Origin: Symbiodinium natans
Lineage: Eukaryota; Sar; Dinophyceae; Suessiales; Symbiodiniaceae
Length of the DNA stretch: 35,000 bases
NCBI GenBank assembly: GCA_905221605.1
Contig: CAJNDS010002482.1
Location: forward strand, 332,501 to 367,500
Direction: 5' to 3'
Shown: one piece after another, positions 21,451 through 29,739 of the stretch
How the letters are laid out: each line of letters opens with the position of its first letter
Position numbering within the stretch: the first letter of the stretch is position 1
Notes under the pieces: generated by a model
Told to the model about the DNA's origin: nothing
Seen by the model: only the letters and a program-made list of their open reading frames with translations
Databases searched by the model: none
Program-made: the position numbers and the translations under genes

Positions 21451-22315
21451 TGTACACACACACAACACGACACACACACACACACAACACAAACACACAC
21501 ACACAACACAAACACAAACACAAACACAAACACAAACACAAACACAAACACACACACACACACACACGCAATACACACACACACACACAACACACACACA
21601 CACACGCCCAGTGACACAGACACACAGAGACACACACAGACACAACACACACAACACACACAAACACACACACACACACACACACACGCAACCAACACAC
21701 ACAGACACACACACGCAACACACACACACACACACACACAACACACACACAACACACGCAACACACACAACACACACAGCACACACAACACACACAACAC
21801 ACACAACACACAACACACACAACACACACAACACACACACAACACACACAACACCCACAACACATACAACACACGCAACACACGCAACACACACAACACA
21901 CACAACACACACAACACACAACACACACACACGCAACGCACAACGCACAACGCACAACGCACAACGCACAACGCACAACGCACAACGCACAACGCACAAC
22001 GCACAACGCACAACGCACAACGCACAACGCACAACGCACAACGCACAACGCACAACGCACAACGCACAACGCACAACGCACAACGCACAGCACACAACGC
22101 ACAACGCACAACGCACAACGCACAACGCACAACGCACAACGCACAACGCACAACGCACAACGCACAACGCACAACGCACAACGCACAACGCACAACGCAC
22201 AACGCACAACGCACAACGCACAACGCACAACGCACAACGCACAACGCACACACACTCAGACAAACAACACACACAACACACAACCAACACACACACACAC
22301 ACACACACAGACATG
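21451..22315 (+). repeat. CA-rich satellite block
   Basis: Nearly pure A/C sequence: (CA)n, ACACAA and CAACACA variants, then the heptamer array, then (CA)n again. All six frames appear as long ORFs (e.g. repeated HTHNT or CVVRCAL), purely because no stop codon occurs in such repeats; none is a gene. Confidence 0.95.
21935..22250 (+). repeat. ACGCACA heptamer array, about 45 copies
   Basis: Very homogeneous tandem 7-mer ACGCACA; the only clear interruption is GCACAGCACA near 22084. Seven bases repeat in frame every 21 nt, giving 7-residue repeats in any frame. Confidence 0.95.
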
Positions 22316-22564
22316 CTCGCAAAGTGAACGGATTGAAAGGACGCTCGCTCTTTTTGCGTAGGAGTCGGCAGGCGGCGGTAGGTCGTCTCTATTCGCGCCG
22401 ACCACAAACGTCGGATGCGTGAGACTACCTGCCACCCCACCGATTTGATTTGGGCGGAGTGGGAGGGTTCGAAATTTCTGGGCTACACACACAAAGAACC
22501 TGCATGACTCTGCGCACACACGCACACAATGCTCGCAACATGTCATTCCGTGCACTTCGTGCAC
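22316..22564 (+). other. Unique spacer between satellite blocks
   Basis: About 250 bp of ordinary sequence, no gene seen. Confidence 0.5.
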
Positions 22565-22893
22565 TACACCACACACACACACCCACACACCCACACACCC
22601 ACACACCCACACACCCACACACCCACACACCCAACGCACACGCGCACGCGCACGCACACGCGCACGCGCACGCGCACGCGCACGCGCACGCGCACGCGCA
22701 CGCGCACACGCACACCCACCCACCCACCCACCCTTGCACGCACGCACGCACGCACGCACGCACACATGCACACATGCACACGCACGCACACGCACGCACG
22801 CGCACGCATACGCACGCACGTACTCGCGCACGTACTCTTTCACGCGCACGCGCACGCGCACACGCACGCGCACACGCACGCGCACACGCACAT
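22565..22893 (+). repeat. CACACACC and GCACGC arrays (Z-DNA-prone)
   Basis: CACACACC units (22570-22632), a GCACGC/GCACAC tract (22640-22710), CACC (22715-22730), GCAC (22736-22765), and further CGCACG alternation to about 22890. Alternating purine-pyrimidine CG/CA sequence of this length favours left-handed DNA. Confidence 0.92.
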
Positions 22894-23020
22894 GACACTC
22901 ACACGAGTGCCGGGTCAGCTGAGCCCATGCCCACCAACAACGGAGAACCTTGCAAGAGGCCTCCGCCGGCTTCGCATTACTGAAGCCGCCCATCGCAGCG
23001 CTGCAAGATAACGTGTCGAC

Positions 23021-23401
23021 ATGTGTCGACCCAGCACTAGACTCACTAGACAGCACAAAGGACAGCACTATCTCACCGGCAGGCAGCACAACCCTCACAC
23101 GCCCATGGGCTCACAGCAGAAGCAGAGCGGACAAGGCCGAACTGAACCCCTGCCACAGGCCATGTGTAAGGCACAGAAAAAGGGGAGCAGTGGAAACCCC
23201 ACAACCACCAATCCCCTCGGCGCCAGGGCACGAAGACAAGTAGCCCTGCCGCCGCAGCCCCTACAGGCTTCCCCAGGGGGCAATTCTGGGCCTATCGATG
23301 TCAGAGTGTGGCAAGCAAAGTTGCGCAAAAAGGATCGACAACAAATGGAACGCGCAAAGAGCCAACACCACGACAAATACACCTCCGTCCTGGCTTGGTA
23401 G
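23021..23401 (+). CDS. Candidate ORF, unrecognised, basic
   Basis: A 126-codon frame with a true ATG. Hydrophilic, Gln/Lys/Arg-rich; the C-terminal part, VRVWQAKLRKKDRQQMERAK, looks like a charged helix. A second frame (22950-23243, TTG) overlaps it with equally plausible sequence (LLKPPIAALQDNVSTCVDPA), so exons of either frame may be real. No domain recognised. Confidence 0.33.
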   Translation: MCRPSTRLTRQHKGQHYLTGRQHNPHTPMGSQQKQSGQGRTEPLPQAMCKAQKKGSSGNPTTTNPLGARARRQVALPPQPLQASPGGNSGPIDVRVWQAKLRKKDRQQMERAKSQHHDKYTSVLAW

Positions 23402-23634
23402 GTTGCAACAGTACGCGCTGTCCTCACGGACAGCTGTGGCTTAGGCCGGCAAGCATCGCATGGAATTTGGTACGCAAATAATTTGATAAATGGCAATACA
23501 TCAGCAAAACATGCCATCAAATGACTTTGTCGCCTTGCCGACATAGACTTTGTCAAGTCAAGCTGCCGCAGCAAATCTTAGATGGCTGGGGGTCTAGTCT
23601 CGAGTATTTAGTGTAATGCTGCGGCCTTGCTCAG

Positions 23635-23889
23635 ACTGTAGCCGTCTTGGCAAATGCTGTGCCCAGGTTAGAAGGGGGAGTTGCGCAGCAAGCAGACGAA
23701 TACGAAGGACTAGGCAGTCTGCGAGGCTACTTGGAGCAATCGGAGTTGGACACCATGCGCACTGGAGGCAGTAAGCTGCTTCAGCCTCTTCCACGCCTGA
23801 ATGCCATTTCTTGGCATCCAGAGCGTGGTTTTGTAGACAATTGGCTGAAGCCTCAGGCTGAAGTTCGGATGAAGCATGGACAGATGTAG
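23635..23889 (+). CDS. Exon of an unrecognised gene
   Basis: Follows a good acceptor (CGGCCTTGCTCAG, ending 23634). 84 codons to TAG, reading ADEYEGLGSLRGYLEQSELD and NAISWHPERGFVDNWLKPQA. Acidic then amphipathic; no frame competitor on the + strand is as natural. No family recognised. Confidence 0.45.
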   Translation, partial: TVAVLANAVPRLEGGVAQQADEYEGLGSLRGYLEQSELDTMRTGGSKLLQPLPRLNAISWHPERGFVDNWLKPQAEVRMKHGQM

Positions 23890-24005
23890 CGAATCTCATG
23901 CGGTGTGATATCGGTGCATGAAGCAACCAGGGAGGGAAGGTAGGTGAGGCAAGTGTTTGCAGGCTGGGGCTCTTGGCTGCTGAAACCCTCTTAGCCTGAA
24001 TCAAA

Positions 24006-24155
24006 ATGGGATACAAACGAGACAGATGCTGCGAACTTGAACACCGTGAACTCCCAAACCAACCCGTGGGCGGCAGTGGTCAGTCCAGTCCATGCAGCCG
24101 AGCCAAGCCGTATCCGCAACCGGCAAAGAATCACTCCTTCGATATTGTGGGATAG
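24006..24155 (+). CDS. Small ORF or exon
   Basis: True ATG, 49 codons: MGYKRDRCCELEHRELPNQP, then SPCSRAKPYPQPAKNHSFDI, TAG. Possibly an exon with the previous feature. No family recognised. Confidence 0.28.
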   Translation: MGYKRDRCCELEHRELPNQPVGGSGQSSPCSRAKPYPQPAKNHSFDIVG

Positions 24156-24893
24156 CTGTCGGACTCTGCTTTCCCTCCAGCCTCCAGTAGCCGCTTGCCT
24201 TCGGTTAAGCTTGTTGATCCTCATAAAGGGGTTAACGCAAATGGCGCAGCCATGTAGCTAACCCTTGGTCAGCTGCAACGTGCGGCCTGGGAGTACAAGG
24301 ACAAGCCAAACAAAGCATGCGGTTCACCACCAGCTCTCCCCTGTTAAGAAAAAGAGACAACAGTGCTTCAAGCCTGCCGTAACGCACAGCTTTTGAGCTT
24401 TGAGCTGCAGTGTCTCTAGCATGGTGTCAGCGGCATTCGCGCCTGGTTGGCTGAGGAAGTGATGACAGTGACAAAGAGAAAGGTTGTTCATCAATGCGGG
24501 TATCTTGCATCCCTTGTAGATTTACGCGTCAGTCATATTGAAGCAGGGTTTATATTTCTGTTTTCGGTGAGTGTATATAAGGTTCCTCTTTAATATTGGT
24601 GAGTGTATATACCTGGTGTCCTTTTGGGGGTACAAGAAATATATACCCTGCTCCATATCATGCACAATAGCAACGTAATAACAATTGGCAGGAGGGAAGA
24701 TAGACATAGTTTGAATATTGGTGGTCGGCATGTATCACCTGATGAGGACGGCATAATCAATCCCGAGAAGCAAGCGGGACGTGTTGAAATACGTAGCACC
24801 GGATTCGACACCGCAAACAAAATAACACCCGAAGAATGCGAGCAAATAATAGAAGGCACTGAAGCAGACATTGGATGCATTAAGGAAGAGATA

Positions 24894-24901
24894 GATTTTA
24901 C
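24894..24901 (+). repeat. Target-site duplication, left copy
   Basis: GATTTTAC immediately outside the left terminal inverted repeat; the identical octamer lies at 27234-27241 outside the right one. Confidence 0.88.
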
Positions 24902-24967
24902 TTGAATAATCCATATAATGCTTAACATATCCCCAAAAGTCGGTGTCGTCAGGCGGGTTTTTTCTCA

Positions 24968-25085
24968 GGTCTTGTGGCCGGAAATCTGGGTTCTGTCTGC
25001 GGAAATCTGGGTTCTGTCTGCGGTCTTGTGGCCGGAAATCTGGGTTCTGTCTGCGGTCTTGTGGCCGGAAATCTGGGTTCTGTCT
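24968..25085 (+). repeat. 33-bp tandem repeat, about 3.6 copies
   Basis: Unit starts GGTCTTGTGGCCGGAAATCT and ends GGGTTCTGTCTGC; one partial 21-bp unit lies between full ones, and degenerate copies reach about 25135. On the minus strand the array is an open frame (ATG at 25109) repeating RQNPDFRPQD. Confidence 0.92.
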
Positions 25086-25454
25086 AAGTAGAATCTTGGA
25101 TCTACTCATCTGAAATCTGGGATTTGTCTGCGGTTTATTACATTAAAAACTTGGTTCAGATCGCTGAAAACCGGGATCCGCCCTGCAAGTTTCGGGGCTT
25201 GACCTTGTCATGAATCCTGAGAAATCTTGGACTTGCTCCGTGAAGATTGTTGTCGAAACTGTTTCCTGTTTTGTTCTCGATGGAGGCCAGTCTGGCGGAC
25301 AAAACTGCTTGACTTAATGATGCTACTCGCATCTGACTCCAGCCCCCTGCAGCCCCCTCCAGCCTCCAGCCCCTCCAGCCCCTCCGCCTCCAGCCCCTCC
25401 ACCCCTCTAGCCCCGCCGCCTCCAGCCCCTCCAGCCCCCTCCCCCCTCCAGCCC

Positions 25455-26015
25455 CTCTGGCCCATCTCTGGGGCTGGGGCTGCGGCTGCGGCTGCGGCTG
25501 CGGCTGGGGCTGGGGCTGGGGCTGGGGCTGGGGCTGGGGGTGGGGCTGGGACTGGGGCTGGGGCGGGGCTGGGGCTGGGGCTCTGGGGCTGGGGGGCTGG
25601 GGCTGGGGCTGGGGCTGGCTGGGGCTGGGGCTGGGGCTGGGGCTGGGGCTGGGGCTGGGGCTGGGGCTGGGGCTGGGGCTGGGGTTGGGGCTGGGGCTGG
25701 GGCTGGGGCTGGGGCTGTGGGGCTGTGGGGGCTGGTGGCTGGGGCTGGGGCTGGGGGCTGGGGCTGGGCTGATGGGCTGGGGGGCTGGGGGTGGGGGCTG
25801 GGGGGGGGCTGGGGGGCTGGGGGTGGGGCTGGGGGGGCTGGGGGCTGGGGCTGGGGGCTGGGGGGCGGGGTGGGGCTGGGGGGCTGGGGGGCTGGCGGCT
25901 GGGGCTTCTGGGGCTGGGTGGGGGCTGGGGCTGGGGGGTTGGGTGCTGGGCTGGGGCTGGGGCTGGGGCTGGGGCTGGGCTGGGGCTGGGGCCTGGGCTG
26001 GGGCTTGCGTGGGGC
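25455..26015 (+). repeat. GGGGCT hexanucleotide array
   Basis: About 550 bp of GGGGCT with GGGGGCT, GCGGCT and GTGGCT variants. The G-rich strand is strongly G-quadruplex-prone. Long ORFs in several frames (poly Gly-Ala, Gly-Leu or Gly-Trp; Pro-Gln or Pro-Ser on the other strand) are by-products of the repeat. Confidence 0.95.
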
Positions 26016-26162
26016 TGGCCAACCCCCCAACCACGCGCGCGGGTTGGATCCAAACAGGACTGGTCGAGACCCGCTCGGTACCCGGTCGGTACTGGGTCGG
26101 TACCCGGTCAGGAGCCCAAAAAACACGCAGTTTGAGGTTACCGACCGGTTACCGACCCATGG

Positions 26163-26315
26163 GGGGTGCAGCCGCAGCCTCAGCCCCAGCCCCAGTCCCA
26201 GCCCCGGCCCCGGCCACAGCCCCAGCCCCAGCCAGCCGCAGCCGCAGCTGCCCCAGCCCAGCTGCAGCCGCAGCCCCAGCCCCAGCCAGCCCCAGCCCGG
26301 GAGTGCGGGGGGGGG
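26163..26315 (+). repeat. AGCCCC array, inverted relative to the GGGGCT array
   Basis: CAGCCCC and CAGCCG units, complementary to the preceding GGGGCT array, so the two can form a hairpin around a ~150-bp spacer. The spacer holds GGTCGGTAC repeats (about 26080-26108) and inverted GGTTACCGACC copies (26136-26157). Confidence 0.9.
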
Positions 26316-26819
26316 CAGCAAGGAAGGAACCGTGCGATGGTGGGGGTGCGTTTGGGGGGCGGGGGGTGGGCAAGGGGCCCATGTTTTCGTGTCAGAAACT
26401 AGTCGAGTTTTTTTTTCTCGTGGTGTTTGCTTGCCACTTACAACTTACAACCTAGGCATGGGCACGCGCGCCAGGATCTTTCACGAAGAGACACCGCCTG
26501 TATATGTTTCGGAAAAGTTGAGGAGGGTGTTTTCAATCCTACGGCGCATGGATCTTGCTTCAGGGGCACTGCGTTCTTCCATGATTTTTTTCAACTCCGA
26601 TGAAAACTTCTACCCGTGACCGACGCTTCATGGACGTGTCCAGAAGTTTTTGTCGCTCTAGAAGGAGCTAGGCTACACCTGGTTGCACAATAGCGCGGCC
26701 CACAATTTCTTGTATATGACACTGACTTCCTCAGCGCCAGCCGAGGCCATGTTTCTTACGACCAATCCCGACTTACGATGCCTCAAGACCAGACATGACC
26801 CTCCCCAGGCCCCAACCCA

Positions 26820-27178
26820 GATGTGTTTTTCTACTAGGTTTGCTTCGCAAAACGCAAGCCGAGACCATATTTTTAAAGACCAATCCCGACTTCGGACGCT
26901 TCAAGACCAAACATGACCCTCCCCAGGCCCCAACCCAGATGTATTTTTTTCTACTAGGTTTGCTTCGCAAAACGCAAGCCGAGACCATATTTTTAAAGAC
27001 CAATCCCGACTTCGGACGCCTCAAGACCAAACATGACCCTCCCCAGGCCCCAACCCAGATGTGTTTTTTCTACTAGGTTTGCTTCGCAAAACGCAAGCCG
27101 AGACCATATTTTTAAAGACCAATCCCGACTTCGGACGCCTCAAGACCAAACATGACCCTTCCCAGACCCCAACCCATA
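26820..27178 (+). repeat. ~120-bp tandem repeat, 3 copies plus a diverged one
   Basis: The marker TGCTTCGCAAAACGCAAGCC occurs at 26841, 26961 and 27080 (period 120 and 119). Each unit continues GACCATATTTTTAAAGACCA and ends CCCTCCCCAGGCCCC. A diverged copy lies at about 26705-26818. Both strands are open across the array, with no sign of a real gene. Confidence 0.93.
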
Positions 27179-27233
27179 TATGATTTTCCATGAAAACCCA
27201 AAAGATATGTTAAGCATTATATGGATTATTCAA

Positions 27234-27241
27234 GATTTTAC
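27234..27241 (+). repeat. Target-site duplication, right copy
   Basis: Second copy of GATTTTAC, directly after the right terminal inverted repeat. Confidence 0.88.
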
Positions 27242-27255
27242 AGAACTGGAGATTA

Positions 27256-27450
27256 ATGAATTGCAAGAACAATTTTAGTAATAGAAATGTATGCATTGCT
27301 TGTTTTAAGAAAGAAAAGTCCGAAAACTAAACCAGTTGGTTTACTGAACGAAGAAAGGTCAGAGTGTTTCATGCTAGTTTTAGTGCTATAATAGATGACG
27401 AGAGGGTTATCAACAGTCGGCATAAGAAGCGTGAGTTGTTGAAAGAATAA
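27256..27450 (+). pseudogene. Second small AT-rich ORF with an in-frame TAA
   Basis: ATG 27256 overlaps the end of the interrupted ORF in another frame. It reads MNCKNNFSNRNVCIACFKKE, then KSEN and TAA (27328-27330); the same frame continues TSWFTERRKVRVFHASFSAI to a second TAA at 27448. The C-x10-C-x2-C spacing hints at a zinc-binding knuckle. AT-rich codon use matches the interrupted ORF, so both may come from one inserted piece. Either a 24-codon ORF or a longer one broken by a stop. No family recognised. Confidence 0.35.
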
Positions 27451-27549
27451 GTTGCTTACAGATGTTTATGTCAGTGCCAGGTGTAGGGCCCGGTGTTTTT
27501 TTTTCCTAACGTTGGCCGTGGCTTGGTGGCCTTGGTAACGTTGGCCCCA

Positions 27550-27722
27550 GGCCTTCTGGTCGCCTGGTCCCCTGGTCCTCTGGTCCCTTGGTCCTCTGGC
27601 CCTCTGGTCGCTTGTCTTCTGGTCCTCTGGCCTTCTGGTCCCTTGGTCCTCTGGTCCTACGGTCCTCTGGTGCTCTGGTCCCGTGGTCCTCTCGTCCTTT
27701 GGTCCCGTGGTTTCCCAGTCCC
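27550..27722 (+). repeat. CTGGTCC minisatellite
   Basis: Repeats of 8-16 bp built from CTGGTCCTCTGGTCCCTTGG variants. Open frames here (repeats of PLVLWS) are repeat artefacts. Confidence 0.9.
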
Positions 27723-27797
27723 GTGGTCAGATTTTTTTTTTATGTACTTGTTTTGGACATCATGATAATGGTATAGTTGCTATGTAGTATGACATAA

Positions 27798-27900
27798 GAA
27801 TATATATATATATATATGTGTATATATATATGTCTATATAAACATAGTACAATGTAATATAATAGTATATAATAAATAAATATATATATATATATATATG
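27798..27900 (+). repeat. TA-rich microsatellites
   Basis: TATATATATATA runs at 27800-27832 and 27879-27899 within very AT-rich sequence. Confidence 0.9.
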
Positions 27901-28017
27901 TTAATAAAATATAATATAATGCAATACAATATAATATAAAATGATGTAATATATAATATAGTATCATAAAATAAAAATAGAATATAATAAACAATATAAT
28001 ATATTATATATAATAGA

Positions 28018-28125
28018 TAATATTTAATATTTAATACTTAATATTTAATATTTAATATTTAATATTTAATATTTATATTTGAATATATTTAATATTTAAT
28101 ATTTAATATTTAATATTACAGTAAT
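28018..28125 (+). repeat. AATATTT heptamer array
   Basis: AATATTTAATATTT repeated, with minor variants (AATACTT, ATTTATATTTG). AATATT is itself palindromic, so the array can fold extensively. Confidence 0.9.
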
Positions 28126-28139
28126 ATAATAATACATAA

Positions 28140-29095
28140 AAAAGAAGTACTTACAATAATCTCCAGTAATTTACAATAATTCAATCAAAAGCAACAATAT
28201 ACAAAAACATACAATAATATACAGCAATATCCAATAATATACCATGATATACAATGGCCTACAATACTATACCAATAATATACAATAATGTACAATAATA
28301 TGAAGTAATCTACAAAAAAACATGCAATAATGCACAATCATGTGCAATAATATGGAATAATATACAATACTATAGAATCATATAGAGTAATGTATAATGG
28401 TAGACAATAAATTTTCAAAAACAACAATAATATGCAGTAATATACAAGAATATTAAAAGTAGACAATAATATCCAATAATATACAACAATATGCCATTCA
28501 TACAATAACATGCAAGATAATATAAGACAATACACTGATGTTTCAGAATGCCAGAATACACAATAATATACAATAATATACAATAATATACAATAATATA
28601 CAATAATATACAATAATATGCAATAATATGCAATAATATACAATAGCATACAAGAACATATAAGGAGATACAATCGTTTTTGACAATAGAATACGATAAT
28701 ATACAGTTATACACAATTATATCAAAAATATAGATTACTAAACAAGAATAGACCAGAGTATACAATAATCTACAATAATATGCAAAATATTTCAGTAATC
28801 TACAATCGTGTACAGCATGTAAAGCAGTAGATTACTAAACAATAAATGGACCAGAATATACAAGAATAAATAGTATGCATTGCCCAAATATGTTCAAAAA
28901 GATACCCGCAGAAACAATAATATACAACAGTACACAATAAGATACAATAATAGACAAGAATACTGAATATTATTCAATAATATTCAATATGATTAATAAT
29001 ATTCAACAATATTCAATGATATTCAATAGTATTCAGCAATATTCAATAATATTCTTGAAGACTCAAGAATATTCAACAATATTCAAGAATATTAA
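28140..29095 (+). repeat. Decamer array ACAATAATAT and variants
   Basis: Nearly 1 kb of degenerate 10-bp repeat. It is perfect at 28558-28617 (ATACAATAAT), diverged elsewhere (ACAATACTAT, GCAATAATAT), and changes to ATTCAATAAT near 28975-29095. Period equals about one helical turn. Minus-strand frames read repeats such as YCILLYIIVY and are artefacts. Confidence 0.93.
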
Positions 29096-29146
29096 ATTAT
29101 ATGCAAGAATACACTAGAAAATACAACAACTACAAAATTAGAAGAA

Positions 29147-29300
29147 CACAGAAATGCTGCATTTTTCAGCAATTAGAGCCTACAAAAAGTCACAAATGCT
29201 GTAACCTACAGCATTCCGAGCTTTGGAATACCCAGAAACGCTGTTTTTTTGAGCGTTTTGGGCAAGCAACCAGAAATGCTGCATTTCATAGCATTTAAAG
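29147..29300 (+). repeat. ~42-bp repeat of small hairpins, four copies
   Basis: Four units start at about 29151, 29194, 29236 and 29274, each with an inverted repeat: TGCTG/CAGCA, AATGCTGTA/TACAGCATT (9-bp stem, 3-nt loop), AAACGCT/AGCGTTT and AAATGCT/AGCATTT. In the third unit both stem sides are changed together. A 65-codon frame across them (29101-29298) has no recognised domain. Confidence 0.72.
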
Positions 29301-29425
29301 CCAGGAATGGCAGGGCCAACGTTAGCAAGGCCAACCAGCCAGGGCCAACGTTAGGAAAAAAAAACACCTCCGCCCCAGATGTATAGAACAGTAAGCCTGA
29401 GACATTTTAAGACCGCGTGGGTATT

Positions 29426-29584
29426 CTACCAGAAGCAGAGTGCGTTCTTACCACGACACCGTTTAGGTGCACACTGACAAGCTTTACAACTGCAGCGACA
29501 AGGTTTTTTCTTACACTGACAAGGGTTTAGGGTCAACCCTGCCAGTATGGCCCTGAAAACACGAAAACGGTGATTCCACAGCAT
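29426..29584 (-). CDS. Small CXC-rich ORF (metallothionein-like)
   Basis: Minus-strand ORF from ATG 29584 (an upstream extension uses TTG and translates poly-G). 52 residues: MLWNHRFRVFRAILAGLTLN, then a cysteine cluster PCQCKKKPCRCSCKACQC, then APKRCRGKNALCFW. Nine Cys lie in about 30 residues, with CxC motifs in CQC, CRCSC and CQC and flanking Lys/Arg, the pattern of metal-binding metallothioneins. The N-terminal half is not typical of them. It sits beside poly-C and telomere-like DNA, and the triplet-like regularity of the cluster could come from an old simple repeat. Function is inference. Confidence 0.35.
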   Translation of the reverse strand: MLWNHRFRVFRAILAGLTLNPCQCKKKPCRCSCKACQCAPKRCRGKNALCFW

Positions 29585-29638
29585 TTTCTGTGCGAGCCCC
29601 CCCGTTTTGGCATTTTCAAACCTTGAGAATTCTGTGTG

Positions 29639-29659
29639 CCCCCCCCCCCCCCCCCCCCC
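29639..29659 (+). repeat. Poly-C homopolymer (21 C)
   Basis: Twenty-one C residues. The flanking string AAAACGGTGATTCC occurs on both sides (29565 and 29700), each followed by CATTTTCTG/CATTTCTTG and a C-run, so the segment is a ~135-bp duplication. Confidence 0.9.
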
Positions 29660-29739
29660 GTCACATCCAGCCAACCGCCCCCCCCTTCCCCGTGACGCCA
29701 AAACGGTGATTCCGCATTTCTTGTGTGCCCTAGCCCCCC

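Larger units (their letters stand above)
24902..27233. mobile_element. Non-autonomous TIR DNA transposon, 2,332 bp
   Basis: Ends are perfect 30-bp inverted repeats, TTGAATAATCCATATAATGC... at 24902-24931 and its complement at 27204-27233, flanked by the 8-bp duplication GATTTTAC. Eight-base duplications occur in hAT, P and some Mutator or Merlin elements; the terminal sequence does not let me choose. No transposase ORF is seen. Inside are a 33-bp repeat array, a minus-strand protein-like stretch (25316-25156, SQAVLSARLASIENKTGNSF), a long GGGGCT array with a complementary AGCCCC arm, a ~120-bp tandem repeat and a short unique right end. Perfect TIRs and an intact duplication imply recent insertion. 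Confidence 0.82.
24660..27278 (+). pseudogene. AT-rich ORF interrupted by a TIR insertion
   Basis: The 5' part runs from ATG 24660 (frame open from 24603 after a TGA) to the target site at 24894-24901 and reads MHNSNVITIGRREDRHSLNI, then TPEECEQIIEGTEADIGCIK. The insertion adds a stop within two codons. Past the insertion, from the second target copy (27234-27241), the same frame resumes: ELEINELQEQF then TAG (27276-27278). Removing the insertion and one target copy gives one 92-codon ORF with a charged, possibly coiled-coil C-terminus. Codon use is AT-rich, unlike the GC-balanced genes around it, suggesting foreign or organelle-like origin. No family recognised. The interruption and restored frame are seen directly; former function is unknown. 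Confidence 0.72.
27492..29368. mobile_element. Foldback-like structure with 56-bp inverted arms
   Basis: Left arm 27492-27547 starts GGTGTTTTTTTTTCCTAACG; the right arm, 29313-29368, is its reverse complement with 52 of 56 positions identical and no gaps. Each arm contains TAACGTTGGCC twice. The 1.76 kb between is low-complexity: a CTGGTCC minisatellite, TA runs, AATATTT repeats, a decamer array and hairpin repeats. No transposase ORF and no clear target duplication outside the arms, so transposition is inference; a hairpin-forming palindrome is the alternative. Confidence 0.6.

Noticed and set aside
21295-22440. Very long ORFs on both strands (up to 381 codons)
   Set aside because: Pure CA and ACGCACA repeats contain no stop codon, so all frames are open; no start, domain or coding bias.
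22464-22482. GGGTTCGAA resembling a tRNA T-loop
   Set aside because: Flanks do not pair as a T-stem and no acceptor or anticodon arm is present. No tRNA or rRNA gene was found in the window.
21451-22890. Possible CRISPR array
   Set aside because: Repeats are simple satellites without unique spacers, in a eukaryotic context.
24735-25109. Minus-strand ORF with true ATG and RQNPDFRPQD repeats
   Set aside because: Its frame runs out of the transposon across the TIR into the interrupted ORF, so it is a chance frame from a 33-bp repeat plus a shadow.
25156-26619. Long Pro-rich or Gly-rich ORFs in several frames
   Set aside because: Translations of the GGGGCT/AGCCCC arrays; three frames open at once, so not evidence of a gene.
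28338-28765. Minus-strand ORFs of repeated YCILLYIIVY
   Set aside because: Translation of the ACAATAATAT decamer array.
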